The translations under genes and the position numbers were made by a program. From the NCBI RefSeq assembly GCF_023715785.1, contig NZ_JAMBOX010000006.1, positions 62,001-126,000 on the forward strand: DNA of 64,000 bases, written 5' to 3'. This document shows, in pieces, positions 18,820 to 27,207 of this stretch; position 1 is the stretch's first letter; each line of letters starts with the position of its first letter. The notes under the pieces are model-generated. The model did not search any database. It saw only the letters and a program-made list of their open reading frames with translations, and was not told the origin of the DNA. Source of the stretch: Neobacillus niacini (GTDB lineage: Bacteria > Bacillota > Bacilli > Bacillales > Cytobacillaceae).

Positions 18820-18845
18820 TGAAACTTTTCCCGTTTTTGTTCGTA
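18820..18845 (+). promoter_or_regulatory. sigma-W type ECF promoter
   Basis: TGAAAC at 18820-18825, exactly 16 bp, CGTA at 18842-18845: a full match to the Bacillus sigma-W consensus. The T-rich stretch after the -35 is also typical. The yuaF-floT operon in B. subtilis is a known sigma-W target, so position and identity agree. The 120-bp leader that follows has no other clear element. Confidence 0.9.
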
Positions 18846-18967
18846 TTACATACCATACAGCATCTAGGGAAGGACCGATGCCACCATGCTAATTTGAAAG
18901 CGTAATCCCCCTGAAATACCTTTCTTTGTATTTCCCAAAATACAATTTATGAAAAGGAATGATGCTA

Positions 18968-19504
18968 ATGGAACTTTTCGGCTTGCCAATCGTGACGGTT
19001 TATTTGTACGCCCTGATTATTTCAGGGGTCCTGACGTTTTTGTATATCCTGTTTGCGGATGTATTGCATATTGATACCGGTGACCTTCACTTCTTAAACC
19101 CGGTACTGATTTTGGCGTTTATCACCTTTTTATCTGCAAGCGGTTATTTGTTTGAAAGATTAACCAGCCTTCATTATTTGCTTATTTTGGGTATTTCCGC
19201 AGTTATCTCATTTATTCTTGTTACGTTATTAAATGTATTTATACTTGTACCGTTGTCTTCCGCGGAGGAATCACTTGTTTATAAAGAATCTGACCTGAGG
19301 GGACGGATTGGCAAGGTCATCACTCCAATTCCTGTCGACGGATACGGCGAAGTGATCATTGAGAACGCCAGCGGTAGAATTGCCAAGCCGGCGAAAAGCT
19401 TTGATGGCGAAGCGATTCAGAGCGACACCAAGGTGCTTGTGGTTCAGGTGAAAAACGGCGTCCTCGAGGTAACCGTTAATCAGGAGTTGGAAAGTTTTTT
19501 ATAG
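18968..19504 (+). CDS. yuaF: YuaF, NfeD-like membrane protein
   Basis: 178 residues: three transmembrane helices (about 8-30, 40-62, 68-95) followed by a C-terminal OB-fold NfeD domain (DLRGRIGKVITPIPVDGYGE ... ASGRIAKPAKSFDGEAI ... VLVVQVKNGVLEVTV). It is partner of flotillin in membrane microdomains and fluidity control under envelope stress. ATG 18968 chosen, 10 nt after AAAGG; ATGs at 18959 and 18962 are too close to the ribosome site. Neighbour and sigma-W promoter fit the B. subtilis yuaF-floT-yuaI operon; no yuaI homologue is seen. Confidence 0.88.
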   Translation: MELFGLPIVTVYLYALIISGVLTFLYILFADVLHIDTGDLHFLNPVLILAFITFLSASGYLFERLTSLHYLLILGISAVISFILVTLLNVFILVPLSSAEESLVYKESDLRGRIGKVITPIPVDGYGEVIIENASGRIAKPAKSFDGEAIQSDTKVLVVQVKNGVLEVTVNQELESFL

Positions 19505-19570
19505 TGAGGTACTCGGTGGACCAAAAATCTGCCGGCTAAAATATTCACCACAGAAAGAGGAGGTTGTTCG

Positions 19571-21088
19571 ATGGAATTTAATTTTGTATGGGTCATTATT
19601 GGGATTGTCGCACTTATTTTAATTGCACTGATTGGAGTCTTTGTAACTAAGTACAAAACCGCGGGACCTGATGAAGCGCTGATTGTAACAGGAAGCTTTC
19701 TCGGGAATAAAAACGTACAAGTAGATGAAGCGGGCAATAAAATCAAAATTATCCGCGGTGGCGGTACGTTTATTTTGCCAGTATTTCAACAGGCCCAGCC
19801 GTTAAGTTTATTATCCAGTAAATTGGAAGTTACCACCCCTGAAGTTTACACCGAGCAAGGCGTTCCTGTAATGGCCGACGGTGTCGCTATCATTAAAATA
19901 GGCGGCTCGATTAGCGAAATCGCTACTGCAGCCGAGCAGTTTCTTGGTAAGCCAAAGGATGATCGGGAAAATGAAGCGAAGGAAGTTTTGGAAGGACACC
20001 TACGCTCTATCCTTGGTTCGATGACTGTTGAAGAAATTTATAAAAACCGTGATAAATTCTCGCAAGAAGTCCAGCGTGTCGCATCACAGGACTTGGCGAA
20101 AATGGGACTTGTCATTGTATCATTTACGATAAAAGATGTCCGTGATAAAAACGGCTACCTGGATGCCCTTGGTAAGCCACGGATTGCGCAAGTGAAGCGA
20201 GATGCTGATATCGCCACAGCTGAGGCGGATAAAGAAACCCGGATTAAAAAAGCGGAAGCAGCCAAAGATGCCAAACGTTCTGAATTAGAGCGGGCCACTG
20301 AAATCGCTGAAGCTGAAAAAGTGAATCAATTGAAAATAGCGGAATTCCGACGTGAGCAGGATATTGCCAAGGCTCGCGCCGATATGGCCTATGATCTTGA
20401 AAGTGCCAAGGCGAAACAAGATGTTACCGAACAAGAAATGCAGGTTAAGATTATTGAACGTCAAAAGCAAATCGAGCTCGAGGAAAAAGAAATCCTTCGC
20501 CGCGAGCGTCAATACGATTCCGAAGTGAAGAAGAAAGCCGACGCCGACCGTTATGCAGTCATCCAGGCTGCCGAAGCGGAAAAAGCGAAGCAAATCGCCG
20601 AGGCCGAAGCCAATAAATACCGGATTGAAGCGATGGCAAAAGCCGAAGCAGAACGCGTCCGCATCGACGGTCTTGCGAAAGCGGAAGCACAAAAGGCCCA
20701 GGGTCTTTCAGAAGCAGAAGTTATCCGCATGAAGGGTCTCGCCGAAGCGGAAGCCAAAGAAAAGATCGCCGAAGCGTTCGAGCAATTCGGTCAGGCTGCG
20801 ATTCTTGACATGGTTGTCAAAATGTTGCCTGAATATGCGAAGCAGGTCGCTGCACCGCTTTCTAATATCGATAAGATTACTGTTGTTGACACAGGCGGTT
20901 CCGGTGAAAATGGCGGCGGTGCCAACAAAATTACCAGCTATGCCACCAATTTGATGGCGAGCCTCCAGGAGTCATTGAAGGCATCCAGCGGCATCGACGT
21001 TAAGGAATTGATTGAAAACTACTCCGGGAAATCAAATGTAAAACGAAGCATTGAAGATTTAACTGACGCAATTAAGAAGGAAGATTAA
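19571..21088 (+). CDS. floT: flotillin-like scaffold protein FloT
   Basis: 505 residues. N-terminal hydrophobic hairpin (about 3-25), SPFH/Band 7 domain (about 30-230: TAGPDEALIVTGSFLG, VDEAGNKIKIIRGGGTFILP, VPVMADGVAIIKIGG), then a long coiled coil with repeated Glu-Ala pairs (about 230-400, many AEAEKAK/AEAERV units), and a Gly-rich tail near 445. Organises functional membrane microdomains, works with NfeD-type YuaF. ATG 19571 follows AGAGGAGG. Length matches B. subtilis FloT (about 509). Confidence 0.95.
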   Translation: MEFNFVWVIIGIVALILIALIGVFVTKYKTAGPDEALIVTGSFLGNKNVQVDEAGNKIKIIRGGGTFILPVFQQAQPLSLLSSKLEVTTPEVYTEQGVPVMADGVAIIKIGGSISEIATAAEQFLGKPKDDRENEAKEVLEGHLRSILGSMTVEEIYKNRDKFSQEVQRVASQDLAKMGLVIVSFTIKDVRDKNGYLDALGKPRIAQVKRDADIATAEADKETRIKKAEAAKDAKRSELERATEIAEAEKVNQLKIAEFRREQDIAKARADMAYDLESAKAKQDVTEQEMQVKIIERQKQIELEEKEILRRERQYDSEVKKKADADRYAVIQAAEAEKAKQIAEAEANKYRIEAMAKAEAERVRIDGLAKAEAQKAQGLSEAEVIRMKGLAEAEAKEKIAEAFEQFGQAAILDMVVKMLPEYAKQVAAPLSNIDKITVVDTGGSGENGGGANKITSYATNLMASLQESLKASSGIDVKELIENYSGKSNVKRSIEDLTDAIKKED

Positions 21089-21099
21089 TAGATGTACGA

Positions 21100-21137
21100 A
21101 ATCCCTACCGGGCGAAGTGCTTGGTAGGGATTTTTTT
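21100..21137 (+). terminator. intrinsic terminator of yuaF-floT
   Basis: A perfect 10-bp stem AATCCCTACC / GGTAGGGATT with a 13-nt loop, followed by T7. Confidence 0.88.
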
Positions 21138-21178
21138 GAGGTATAAGGGGTCGGAGTTCCATTTTTGTTCCAAAAATT

Positions 21179-21375
21179 GTCGTGAGGGCTGAAATTTTTG
21201 TAGTGAGGACCCGATATTTTGTCGTGAGCGGCCAAGTTTTTGGAGTGAGAGTTCGAAATTTTGTCGTAAGCGGCCAAGTTTTTGTAGTGAGAGTTCGAAA
21301 TTTTGTCGTGAGCGGCCAAGTTTTTGTAGTGAGAGTTCGAAATTTTGTCGTAAGTGGTTCAACTTTTGTAGTAAG
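21179..21375. repeat. 21-bp word array C (GTNGTGAG)
   Basis: Ten words of the form GTCGTGAG or GTAGTGAG (variants GGAGTGAG, GTCGTAAG, GTAGTAAG) start at 21179, 21200, 21221, 21242, 21263, 21284, 21305, 21326, 21347 and 21368, every step exactly 21 bp. Each is preceded by a T-run. The flanks alternate (CGGCCAAG after GTCG-type words, AGTTCGAA after GTAG-type words), making a 42-bp dimer in the centre. It lies just after the floT terminator. Since 21 is a multiple of 3, long open frames run through it on both strands; I do not regard them as genes. Confidence 0.92.
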
Positions 21376-21674
21376 GGCCTACACAAAATTTTTGTGGGGA
21401 AATCGACCTTGTTGTGACGAATTTTTTTCAAAAAAATAGTGCCCCGCATTTCGGAACACCCGTTATATCAAAAGAAAGGTATTTTGGGATGAGTAAGTGG
21501 CTTACTGCATCAGGAAGGTGATCCCGCTAACTTGGGGGTCTGTCGTGATCACCTTCTGTACCTTCATCCTATCGAAAAAGATTGAAGATGTTATGAAGAA
21601 CTTGTGGTGAATTTGTGAAGTTAGAAAAATCACAGACCCGGCATGGTATATTTATTGTATGGGGAGTGATTACG
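21376..21674. other. leader with two unexplained hairpins before the two-component genes
   Basis: About 300 bp without a gene. AGTAAG-TGG-CTTACT forms a small hairpin at 21492-21506. GAAGGTGATC (21514-21523) and GATCACCTTC (21547-21556) form a perfect 10-bp stem with a 23-nt loop and no T tail, so it is not a usual terminator. A direct repeat TTGTGgTGAA/TTGTGAAG lies at about 21602-21620, possibly a response regulator site. Confidence 0.5.
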
Positions 21675-22385
21675 ATGAAGATTTTAATAGTCGACGACGA
21701 ACGTAGAATTGTAGAAGTTCTCGAGGCATATTTAGAGAGAGAAGGCTATGAAATTCACAGTGCTGATAATGGAATCGATGCGTTGAAAAAAGCGAAAACT
21801 GTCAGCCCTGATTTGATTATATTAGATTTAATGCTTCCGGACATTTCCGGGGAAGAGGTTTGCCGCCTTGTGCGGAAGGAGTCGGACGTGCCAATTATCA
21901 TGCTGACAGCCAAATCAGCCGAGGACGACCGCATCAACGGAATTGTCATGGGGGCCGATGACTACATCACAAAACCTTTCAGCCCGAGGGAGGTTGTTGT
22001 CCGGGTCCAAGCTATCCTCAGACGCATCAAGAAACCTGAAAAAGTGGAGCGACTGGAGTTTAACGGAAGGAAACTCTCGATCGACTTAGAGAAGAAAGAA
22101 GTTACCGCTAACGGGCAGTTAATAACCCTTACCCCAATTGAGTACAAACTGTTAACCAATATGGCGACCAACCCTGGCCGCGTATACAGCCGCATGGACC
22201 TCCTCGAAAAAATTCAGGATGAGGGCATGTTTTATGAGGGCTACGAGCGTAGTGTCGATACCCATATCAAGAATCTTCGTAAAAAAATAGAAACCGATTC
22301 ACGACAGCCGGAGTTCATACTGACTGTGTTTGGCATGGGCTACAAATTTGGAGGGGTACTAGATGCTGCAAACGCTCCGGTCTAA
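21675..22385 (+). CDS. OmpR-family response regulator
   Basis: 236 residues. Receiver domain with acidic pair D7-D8, phospho-acceptor D51 (LIILDLMLPD), T78 and K100 (DDYITKPFSP). C-terminal winged helix (about 130-230: LEKKEVTANGQLITLTPIEY, YSRMDLLEKI, RSVDTHIKNLRKKIE, ILTVFGMGYKF). It regulates genes together with the kinase, whose start overlaps it by 23 bp. ATG 21675 follows GGGGAGTG. The target genes are not apparent; resembles BaeR/CssR-like regulators in layout. Confidence 0.92.
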   Translation: MKILIVDDERRIVEVLEAYLEREGYEIHSADNGIDALKKAKTVSPDLIILDLMLPDISGEEVCRLVRKESDVPIIMLTAKSAEDDRINGIVMGADDYITKPFSPREVVVRVQAILRRIKKPEKVERLEFNGRKLSIDLEKKEVTANGQLITLTPIEYKLLTNMATNPGRVYSRMDLLEKIQDEGMFYEGYERSVDTHIKNLRKKIETDSRQPEFILTVFGMGYKFGGVLDAANAPV

Positions 22386-23736
22386 GATTCTTTTTTATCT
22401 CGTCCTGATTTCGATGATCGGGATCCTGATTGTCAGCTTTTTTATCCAGTGGGGGTTTGAGGAAAGCTTTAATAGTTACCTGGACCGAAATAGGGATAAG
22501 AAGGTTGACCGAATTATCACTGAAATTGAGAAGGATTATCAAAGGCACGGACATTTTACGCAGGATCCGGTGTTTGCGATGCTCCACGAGTATGCGATGG
22601 GCGAGCAGCTTTATTTTCAGTTGTACGACCGGTTCGGGCAAATCCAAATGGATTCCTCGAACATTCGCAGCATGCTGAACAGCCTGGGGTTAACCGAGCC
22701 CGGGCTGAATGATGAACAGTGGCATTCCAAGACTTACACTCTCAGGGTGAATAATACCGTCATCGGAAAGCTGGTGGCGATCTACCCCGTGGGACTGATT
22801 GATGATGAATACAAGTTTATCCAGACGATTCAGTTATACATTTATGCGGCCGTCTGTTTGACAGTCGTGCTGGCAATTGTCTTCAGTATGCTTTTTTCAA
22901 AAAAATTGACCTCCGGGCTGCAAAAGCTGCAGTTTGCCGCCAATGAACTGCAACAGCATAACCTAGATATCCGGATTCCTCTGAAAGGGCTGCCGACAGA
23001 GGTCAAGCATTTGGCCATCTCATTTAATAATTTGGCGGAGTCGCTGGCGAAGGAGGAAATGCTGCGGAAGCAATTTACCGGCGACCTTGCTCATGAATTA
23101 CGGACACCACTGGCTACATTAAGAAGCCAAATTGAGGCATTCCAGGATGGGATTTGGGAGCCAACCTCGACGCGCCTGCAGGCCTGCCATGAGGAACTGA
23201 TGCGCCTGGTCCGGCTAGTGAATGAGCTTGAAAAATTGCTTGCCGCGGAAAACCCGCAAATGAAGCTTGAAAAAATCGAGCTGGATGCCGGAAGCGTACT
23301 GGCGGCGCTGTGGGAGATGTTCATGCCGATTTTTAAAGAAAAGGGTGTGGGGCTTTTGATTGAAGAGCCCGAACATGAAGAATTATTTGTCGCCGACAAG
23401 GACCGGTTGATGCAAGTTCTGTCCAATGTTCTCAACAATGCGTTAAAGTACACACCAGAAGGCAAAAGCGTGACCATCTCAGTGGCGACAGACAGGGGAG
23501 GCTTTGTAGGTTTTAGGATCGCTGATGAAGGTGCTGGCATGAAAGAGGAAGACATCCCGCATATTTTCGAGCGCTTCTACCGCGGCGACAAATCGCGCGA
23601 CCGCAAAACCGGCGGCGTCGGGATCGGCTTGTCGATCGTAAAAGCGCTGATGGACGCCCATAAAGGCATCATCAAGGTAAAAAGCCGACTCGGAAAAGGG
23701 ACAAGCATCACCTTGTGGTTTCCGAGGGAGGACTAG
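22363..23736 (+). CDS. membrane sensor histidine kinase (BaeS-like layout)
   Basis: 457 residues. TM1 (about 8-28), extracytoplasmic domain (about 30-155) with a double Cache-like length, TM2 (about 157-178), HAMP (about 180-232), HisKA with phospho-acceptor H244 in HELRTPLA, and HATPase with N box (NVLNNALKYTPEG), DEGAGM and GVGIGLSIVK. Complete and probably active. The ATG follows TTGGAGGGG within the regulator gene; 23-bp overlap implies coupled translation. Stimulus unknown. Confidence 0.92.
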   Translation: MLQTLRSKILFYLVLISMIGILIVSFFIQWGFEESFNSYLDRNRDKKVDRIITEIEKDYQRHGHFTQDPVFAMLHEYAMGEQLYFQLYDRFGQIQMDSSNIRSMLNSLGLTEPGLNDEQWHSKTYTLRVNNTVIGKLVAIYPVGLIDDEYKFIQTIQLYIYAAVCLTVVLAIVFSMLFSKKLTSGLQKLQFAANELQQHNLDIRIPLKGLPTEVKHLAISFNNLAESLAKEEMLRKQFTGDLAHELRTPLATLRSQIEAFQDGIWEPTSTRLQACHEELMRLVRLVNELEKLLAAENPQMKLEKIELDAGSVLAALWEMFMPIFKEKGVGLLIEEPEHEELFVADKDRLMQVLSNVLNNALKYTPEGKSVTISVATDRGGFVGFRIADEGAGMKEEDIPHIFERFYRGDKSRDRKTGGVGIGLSIVKALMDAHKGIIKVKSRLGKGTSITLWFPRED

Positions 23737-23742
23737 GTTTGT

Positions 23743-23905
23743 GATTGGCGACCGGATGGGAGAGTAAACTTATGAATGAGTAGCCAATAAGGCCGATTGG
23801 CGACCGAGATGAAGAGCGAAGCGCGATATGGGTAGCCAATAGGGTCGATTGGCGACCGAGATGGAGAGCGAAGCGCAAAACGGGTAGCCAATGGCATGTG
23901 ATTGG
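23743..23905. repeat. 52-bp repeat array D (GATTGGCGACCG)
   Basis: Units start with GATTGG at 23743, 23795, 23847 and (degenerate) 23900: steps of 52, 52 and 53 bp. Units 2 and 3 share GCGACCGAGATG-AGAGCGAAGCGC. The junction of neighbouring units forms a hairpin: GCCAAT (23783-23788) against ATTGGC (23796-23801). It directly follows the kinase stop. Confidence 0.87.
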
Positions 23906-23923
23906 ACCCTACGACCGCATAAT

Positions 23924-23955
23924 AAACGGCAGCTATACAAGGGCTGCCGTTTTTC
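23924..23955. terminator. terminator between kinase and YueD-like genes
   Basis: AAACGGCAGC / GCTGCCGTTT, perfect 10-bp stem with a 9-nt loop. The T run favours the plus strand; it also abuts the stop of the convergent dehydrogenase gene. Confidence 0.8.
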
Positions 23956-23958
23956 TGT

Positions 23959-24720
23959 CTATTTGTTTAACAAATCATTGATATGATAAACCTTCCCGCT
24001 CTCTGCATCCCCGCTCAAAACTAAATCCACTAGGGCATCCGCGACCGTTTCCGCCGGAAGCAGCATATTGTTTTCCTTATACCCCTTGAATTGATCCAGA
24101 TCCCTAAAGGCATCCTTGGAGGATGAGCGGATGGTTGCCTGCATGTCGGTATCCATAATCCCCGGGCTGAACGCGATAATTTTATTCTGCGTTTTCAATT
24201 CCGCCTGCTCCAGCGCCGCTGTTTGCGTGAACATATTGAGCCCGGCCTTAGAGCTGCAATAAACGCTCCAGCCCTCGATTGAGCGAACAGCCGCACCCGA
24301 GGTCACATTAACTGCCTGGACCTTTGTTTCTGTATGTTGTGCTTTGTTAAAAAATATATTGGTTATCAAGATTGGCGCAATTAAATTAATTTGGACGTTT
24401 CGAATGACGGGTGTCTGATCCAAGTTCCCTACTGTATGAATAGGGTCTACAACACCGGCGTTGTTAAAAAGAAGAATCTCACTCGGGTCCTTTTGAAAAA
24501 TGAAATGAGAAATTTCCATAAATACTTCCTGAACCTCTTTTTCCAAAGCAAGATTACAGGAGAAATGTTTATATACAGTTCCTTTTTCCAATGCAAGCTT
24601 TCTGAGCTCCTTATTCTCTGTTCGGGATACGGAAATGACTGAAATTTCTTCGTTCATTAGCCGTTTGGCAATCGCCGCTCCCAAACCTTTTGAGGCTCCG
24701 GTAATAATCGCATATTTCAC
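23959..24720 (-). CDS. yueD: short-chain dehydrogenase, YueD (benzil reductase)-like
   Basis: 253 residues from GTG 24720, which sits 6 nt from GGGGGAG; an upstream ATG would put the ribosome site inside the gene. Rossmann TGASKGLG (about 7-14), NNAG motif (FNNAGVVD), catalytic Ser/Tyr/Lys with YCSSKAG, and SPGIMDTDM after it. Matches the sepiapterin reductase/YueD subgroup. YueD reduces benzil to (S)-benzoin in vitro with NADPH; the natural substrate is unknown. It lies 105 bp downstream of tupC on the same strand and may be read from the tup operon. Confidence 0.8.
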   Translation of the reverse strand: MKYAIITGASKGLGAAIAKRLMNEEISVISVSRTENKELRKLALEKGTVYKHFSCNLALEKEVQEVFMEISHFIFQKDPSEILLFNNAGVVDPIHTVGNLDQTPVIRNVQINLIAPILITNIFFNKAQHTETKVQAVNVTSGAAVRSIEGWSVYCSSKAGLNMFTQTAALEQAELKTQNKIIAFSPGIMDTDMQATIRSSSKDAFRDLDQFKGYKENNMLLPAETVADALVDLVLSGDAESGKVYHINDLLNK

Positions 24721-24824
24721 AAAAAACTCCCCCAGCAACATTTAATCTTTACCCATATTTTAGGCCTCAGCCCAGTTTAAAGCAAATATAAAAGGCAGCC
24801 CCCATAATAGGAGCTGCAATAAAG

Positions 24825-25571
24825 TCATCTTGCTATCGGATAAAACTTCTTCCACTCGTTCAGGAAGGATTGGGTGGAAGAATTGGGATGCTCCAGGACC
24901 AGAGGGGTCGGCCCTGATTGCTTGATTTCGCCGCCAACAATAATCGCCAGACGGCTCGTCAAATAGTTGATTTCCATCAGGTCATGACTGACAAAAACAG
25001 CTGTCGTTTTCGTTTCGGAGATGATTTCCTTGAAATCTTCCATCAGCTTAATTTTTGTCGGAAAATCGAGTGCAGAAAAAGGCTCATCAAGAAATAGGAT
25101 TTCCGGCTCGATAATCATCGCCCGCGCCAAATTCACGCGCTGGGCCTCGCCGCCCGATAAATACAGGGCGTTTTTTTTCGCCAAATGGCTAATGCCAAAC
25201 AGCTCAAGCCAATGAGCCACTTTTTCCTTAATAATGGCTTTCGGAACCTTTCTTAACGTCAATCCAATTGCAATATTGTAAAAAACGGTTCCATCTAAGA
25301 GTAATGATTGCTGTAAGGCAATCGAGAATTTTCGTCGTAACTCAAGCGGTGCGCCTCCAGAGGGCAGTGCCTCGCCACGGTACAGAATTTCCCCGCTTGT
25401 CGGATTGTCCAAAAAAGTCAGCTGTTTTAGCAAAGTGCTTTTTCCCGCACCGTTAGGCCCCATGATTCCAAGAAATTCGCCATCCCCAATCGCAAACTGA
25501 GGGATATTTAAAATTTCTCGGCTTTGTGCCTTATAAGTGAGGTTTTTCAGCTCAAGTATCGGTGTCGTCAC
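24825..25571 (-). CDS. tupC: tungstate ABC transporter ATP-binding protein
   Basis: 248 residues. Walker A GPNGAGKST (38-46), Q-loop ALQQSLLLDGTV, signature LSGGEAQR, Walker B ILFLDEPFSAL, switch VSHDLMEI. It overlaps tupB by 4 bp. The tungstate call comes from the adjacent TupA; molybdate cannot be excluded for the ATPase alone. Confidence 0.88.
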   Translation of the reverse strand: MTTPILELKNLTYKAQSREILNIPQFAIGDGEFLGIMGPNGAGKSTLLKQLTFLDNPTSGEILYRGEALPSGGAPLELRRKFSIALQQSLLLDGTVFYNIAIGLTLRKVPKAIIKEKVAHWLELFGISHLAKKNALYLSGGEAQRVNLARAMIIEPEILFLDEPFSALDFPTKIKLMEDFKEIISETKTTAVFVSHDLMEINYLTSRLAIIVGGEIKQSGPTPLVLEHPNSSTQSFLNEWKKFYPIAR

Positions 25572-26266
25572 GAGAAACGCCTCCTTTGCTGCAAGAATGT
25601 CAGCAATGCGGTAATCAATAGCGCAATTGATAAGAGAATGAACGATAGTGCCAAGGCGATGTCGAAGTTCCCCTTCGAGACCTCCATGACAATGGAAGTC
25701 GTTAAAATCCGCGTGTCACCCTTAATGTTGCCGCCGACCATCATGGCGGCGCCAACCTCGGCAATCACCCGGCCAAACCCGGCCATGATCGCAGCCATTA
25801 TGGCGATTTTTGCTTGTTTTAACAGTATCATTAATGTTTGCAGTTTGGTCGGACCAAGTGCTTTGATTTGCAGTAACATTTTATCATTAATTTGCTGAAA
25901 TGCGGTGCAGGTGAGGCTTGTCACGATTGGCAAAGACACTAGGACTTGCGCCATGACAATCGCCGTTGGTGTATATAGCAATTTCCACTCGCCTAGCGGA
26001 CCGGAGCGCCAGAGGAACATCGTAATCCATAGACCTGCAACCGTAGGGGGAAGGCCCATGCCCATATTGATGAACAGCAACAACACCCGGCGCCCGCGGA
26101 ATTTTGTTAAACCAAGAAGGAGGCCAAGCGGCAAGCCGATCAGGGTGCTAATCAAAATAGCAATCAAACAAACCCTTAGAGTCAGCCATGCAATCGAAAA
26201 CACTTCGGGATCGCCGGTAAAAATCATCTCTATCGCTTTCTTAAGTCCATCGATTAGCAGTTCCAT
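25568..26266 (-). CDS. tupB: tungstate ABC transporter permease
   Basis: 232 residues from ATG 26266; a GTG 12 nt upstream (26278) is in frame but overlaps the GGAGGG ribosome site. Five to six transmembrane helices, with the EAA-type loop ALGPTKLQTLMILLKQAKIA and the GRVIAEVGAAMMVGGNIKGD motif typical of TupB/ModB permeases. Its start lies 35 bp beyond a strong hairpin that follows tupA. Confidence 0.9.
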   Translation of the reverse strand: MELLIDGLKKAIEMIFTGDPEVFSIAWLTLRVCLIAILISTLIGLPLGLLLGLTKFRGRRVLLLFINMGMGLPPTVAGLWITMFLWRSGPLGEWKLLYTPTAIVMAQVLVSLPIVTSLTCTAFQQINDKMLLQIKALGPTKLQTLMILLKQAKIAIMAAIMAGFGRVIAEVGAAMMVGGNIKGDTRILTTSIVMEVSKGNFDIALALSFILLSIALLITALLTFLQQRRRFS

Positions 26267-26300
26267 AATGCCCTCCACATTCCATCACTAAGTTGTCGAA

Positions 26301-26331
26301 AAGGCCGGGACTAGCACCTAGCACCGGCCTT
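26301..26331 (-). terminator. intercistronic hairpin between tupA and tupB
   Basis: AAGGCCGG / CCGGCCTT, 8-bp perfect stem with a 15-nt loop that itself contains a CTAGCACCTAGCA repeat; on the minus strand it is followed by TTTTC. Probably a partial terminator or 3' stabiliser that leaves more tupA than tupBC mRNA. Confidence 0.65.
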
Positions 26332-26337
26332 GAAAGA

Positions 26338-27207
26338 TTATTCTGTATAGCTGACAAATAATGATTGTCCGTATTCCTTCTTGCCGAATTCTTCGATTAC
26401 TTTTTGAGTTTCAGGTTTTACCATGAATTCTACAAATTTTTCAGCGTCTTTTCCATTAACCATGTTGTGTTTTTCAGGGTTAACCTGCATAACATGGTAG
26501 ATATTCATTAAATCATTGCCACCTTCAACAACAATTTTCAAATCAGGCATGTTCTTCTGTTGCGCAAGCCAGGTTGCACGGTCAGTCAACACGTAGCCTT
26601 TTTTCTCAGCAGCAACTTGAAGCGTTTGTCCCATCCCTTGGCCGGTTGATACATACCATTCGCCTTCTGGCTTAAGGTTGGCAGCAGTCCAGATACCAAG
26701 TTCTTTTTTGTGGGTACCGGAGTCATCTCCGCGAGAAACGAAAACTGCTTTTGATTCAGAGATTTTTTGGAACGCTGCTTTAATATCGCTTCCACTTACG
26801 CCTGCAGGATTTTCAGTTGGTCCGACTAACACAAAGTCATTGTACATAACGCGCTTGTAGTTGATGGCATCGCCAGCGTCAACGACAGCTTTTTCAGAGG
26901 CAGGAGCATGGGTGAGAAGCGCATCTGCTTCACCTTTTGTACCCATTTCCAAGGCTTGTCCAGTTCCGACAGCAATTGTTTTTACTTTAACGTTATTTTC
27001 TTTTTCAAAAATTGGCAGGATCACATCAAGCAAGCCTGAGTCTTGAGTACTCGTAGTAGTCGCTAGGATCATTTCGGTTGGTTCTGGTTTTGGTGCTTCT
27101 TTCTTTTCCTTTGCTGCTGAAGTATCTTTGGTGTCTGAATTGCCGCATGCTGCTAAAACTAGAAGCATGAACGCGAACAGGATAGTCAATAAACGATTTT
27201 TTCTCAT
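26338..27207 (-). CDS. tupA: tungstate-binding lipoprotein
   Basis: 289 residues. Signal peptide with lipobox LAAC (Cys21). The mature part has the TupA ligand motif TTTSTQDSGLLDVILP and VGTGQALEMG plus ADALLTHAPASE, and SRGDDSGTHKKEL. TupA proteins bind tungstate with far higher affinity than molybdate (family knowledge). The start overlaps the stop of the upstream regulator by 4 bp, so both are made together. Tungstate use suggests a W- or Mo-enzyme such as formate dehydrogenase or aldehyde oxidoreductase elsewhere in the genome (inference). Confidence 0.93.
   Translation of the reverse strand: MRKNRLLTILFAFMLLVLAACGNSDTKDTSAAKEKKEAPKPEPTEMILATTTSTQDSGLLDVILPIFEKENNVKVKTIAVGTGQALEMGTKGEADALLTHAPASEKAVVDAGDAINYKRVMYNDFVLVGPTENPAGVSGSDIKAAFQKISESKAVFVSRGDDSGTHKKELGIWTAANLKPEGEWYVSTGQGMGQTLQVAAEKKGYVLTDRATWLAQQKNMPDLKIVVEGGNDLMNIYHVMQVNPEKHNMVNGKDAEKFVEFMVKPETQKVIEEFGKKEYGQSLFVSYTE

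Noticed and set aside
21105..21449. Long open frames of about 85-114 codons on both strands through array C
   Set aside because: They come from a 21-bp period, divisible by 3, and encode a monotonous FVVSGQVFVVRV-type peptide; no ribosome site or conserved domain.
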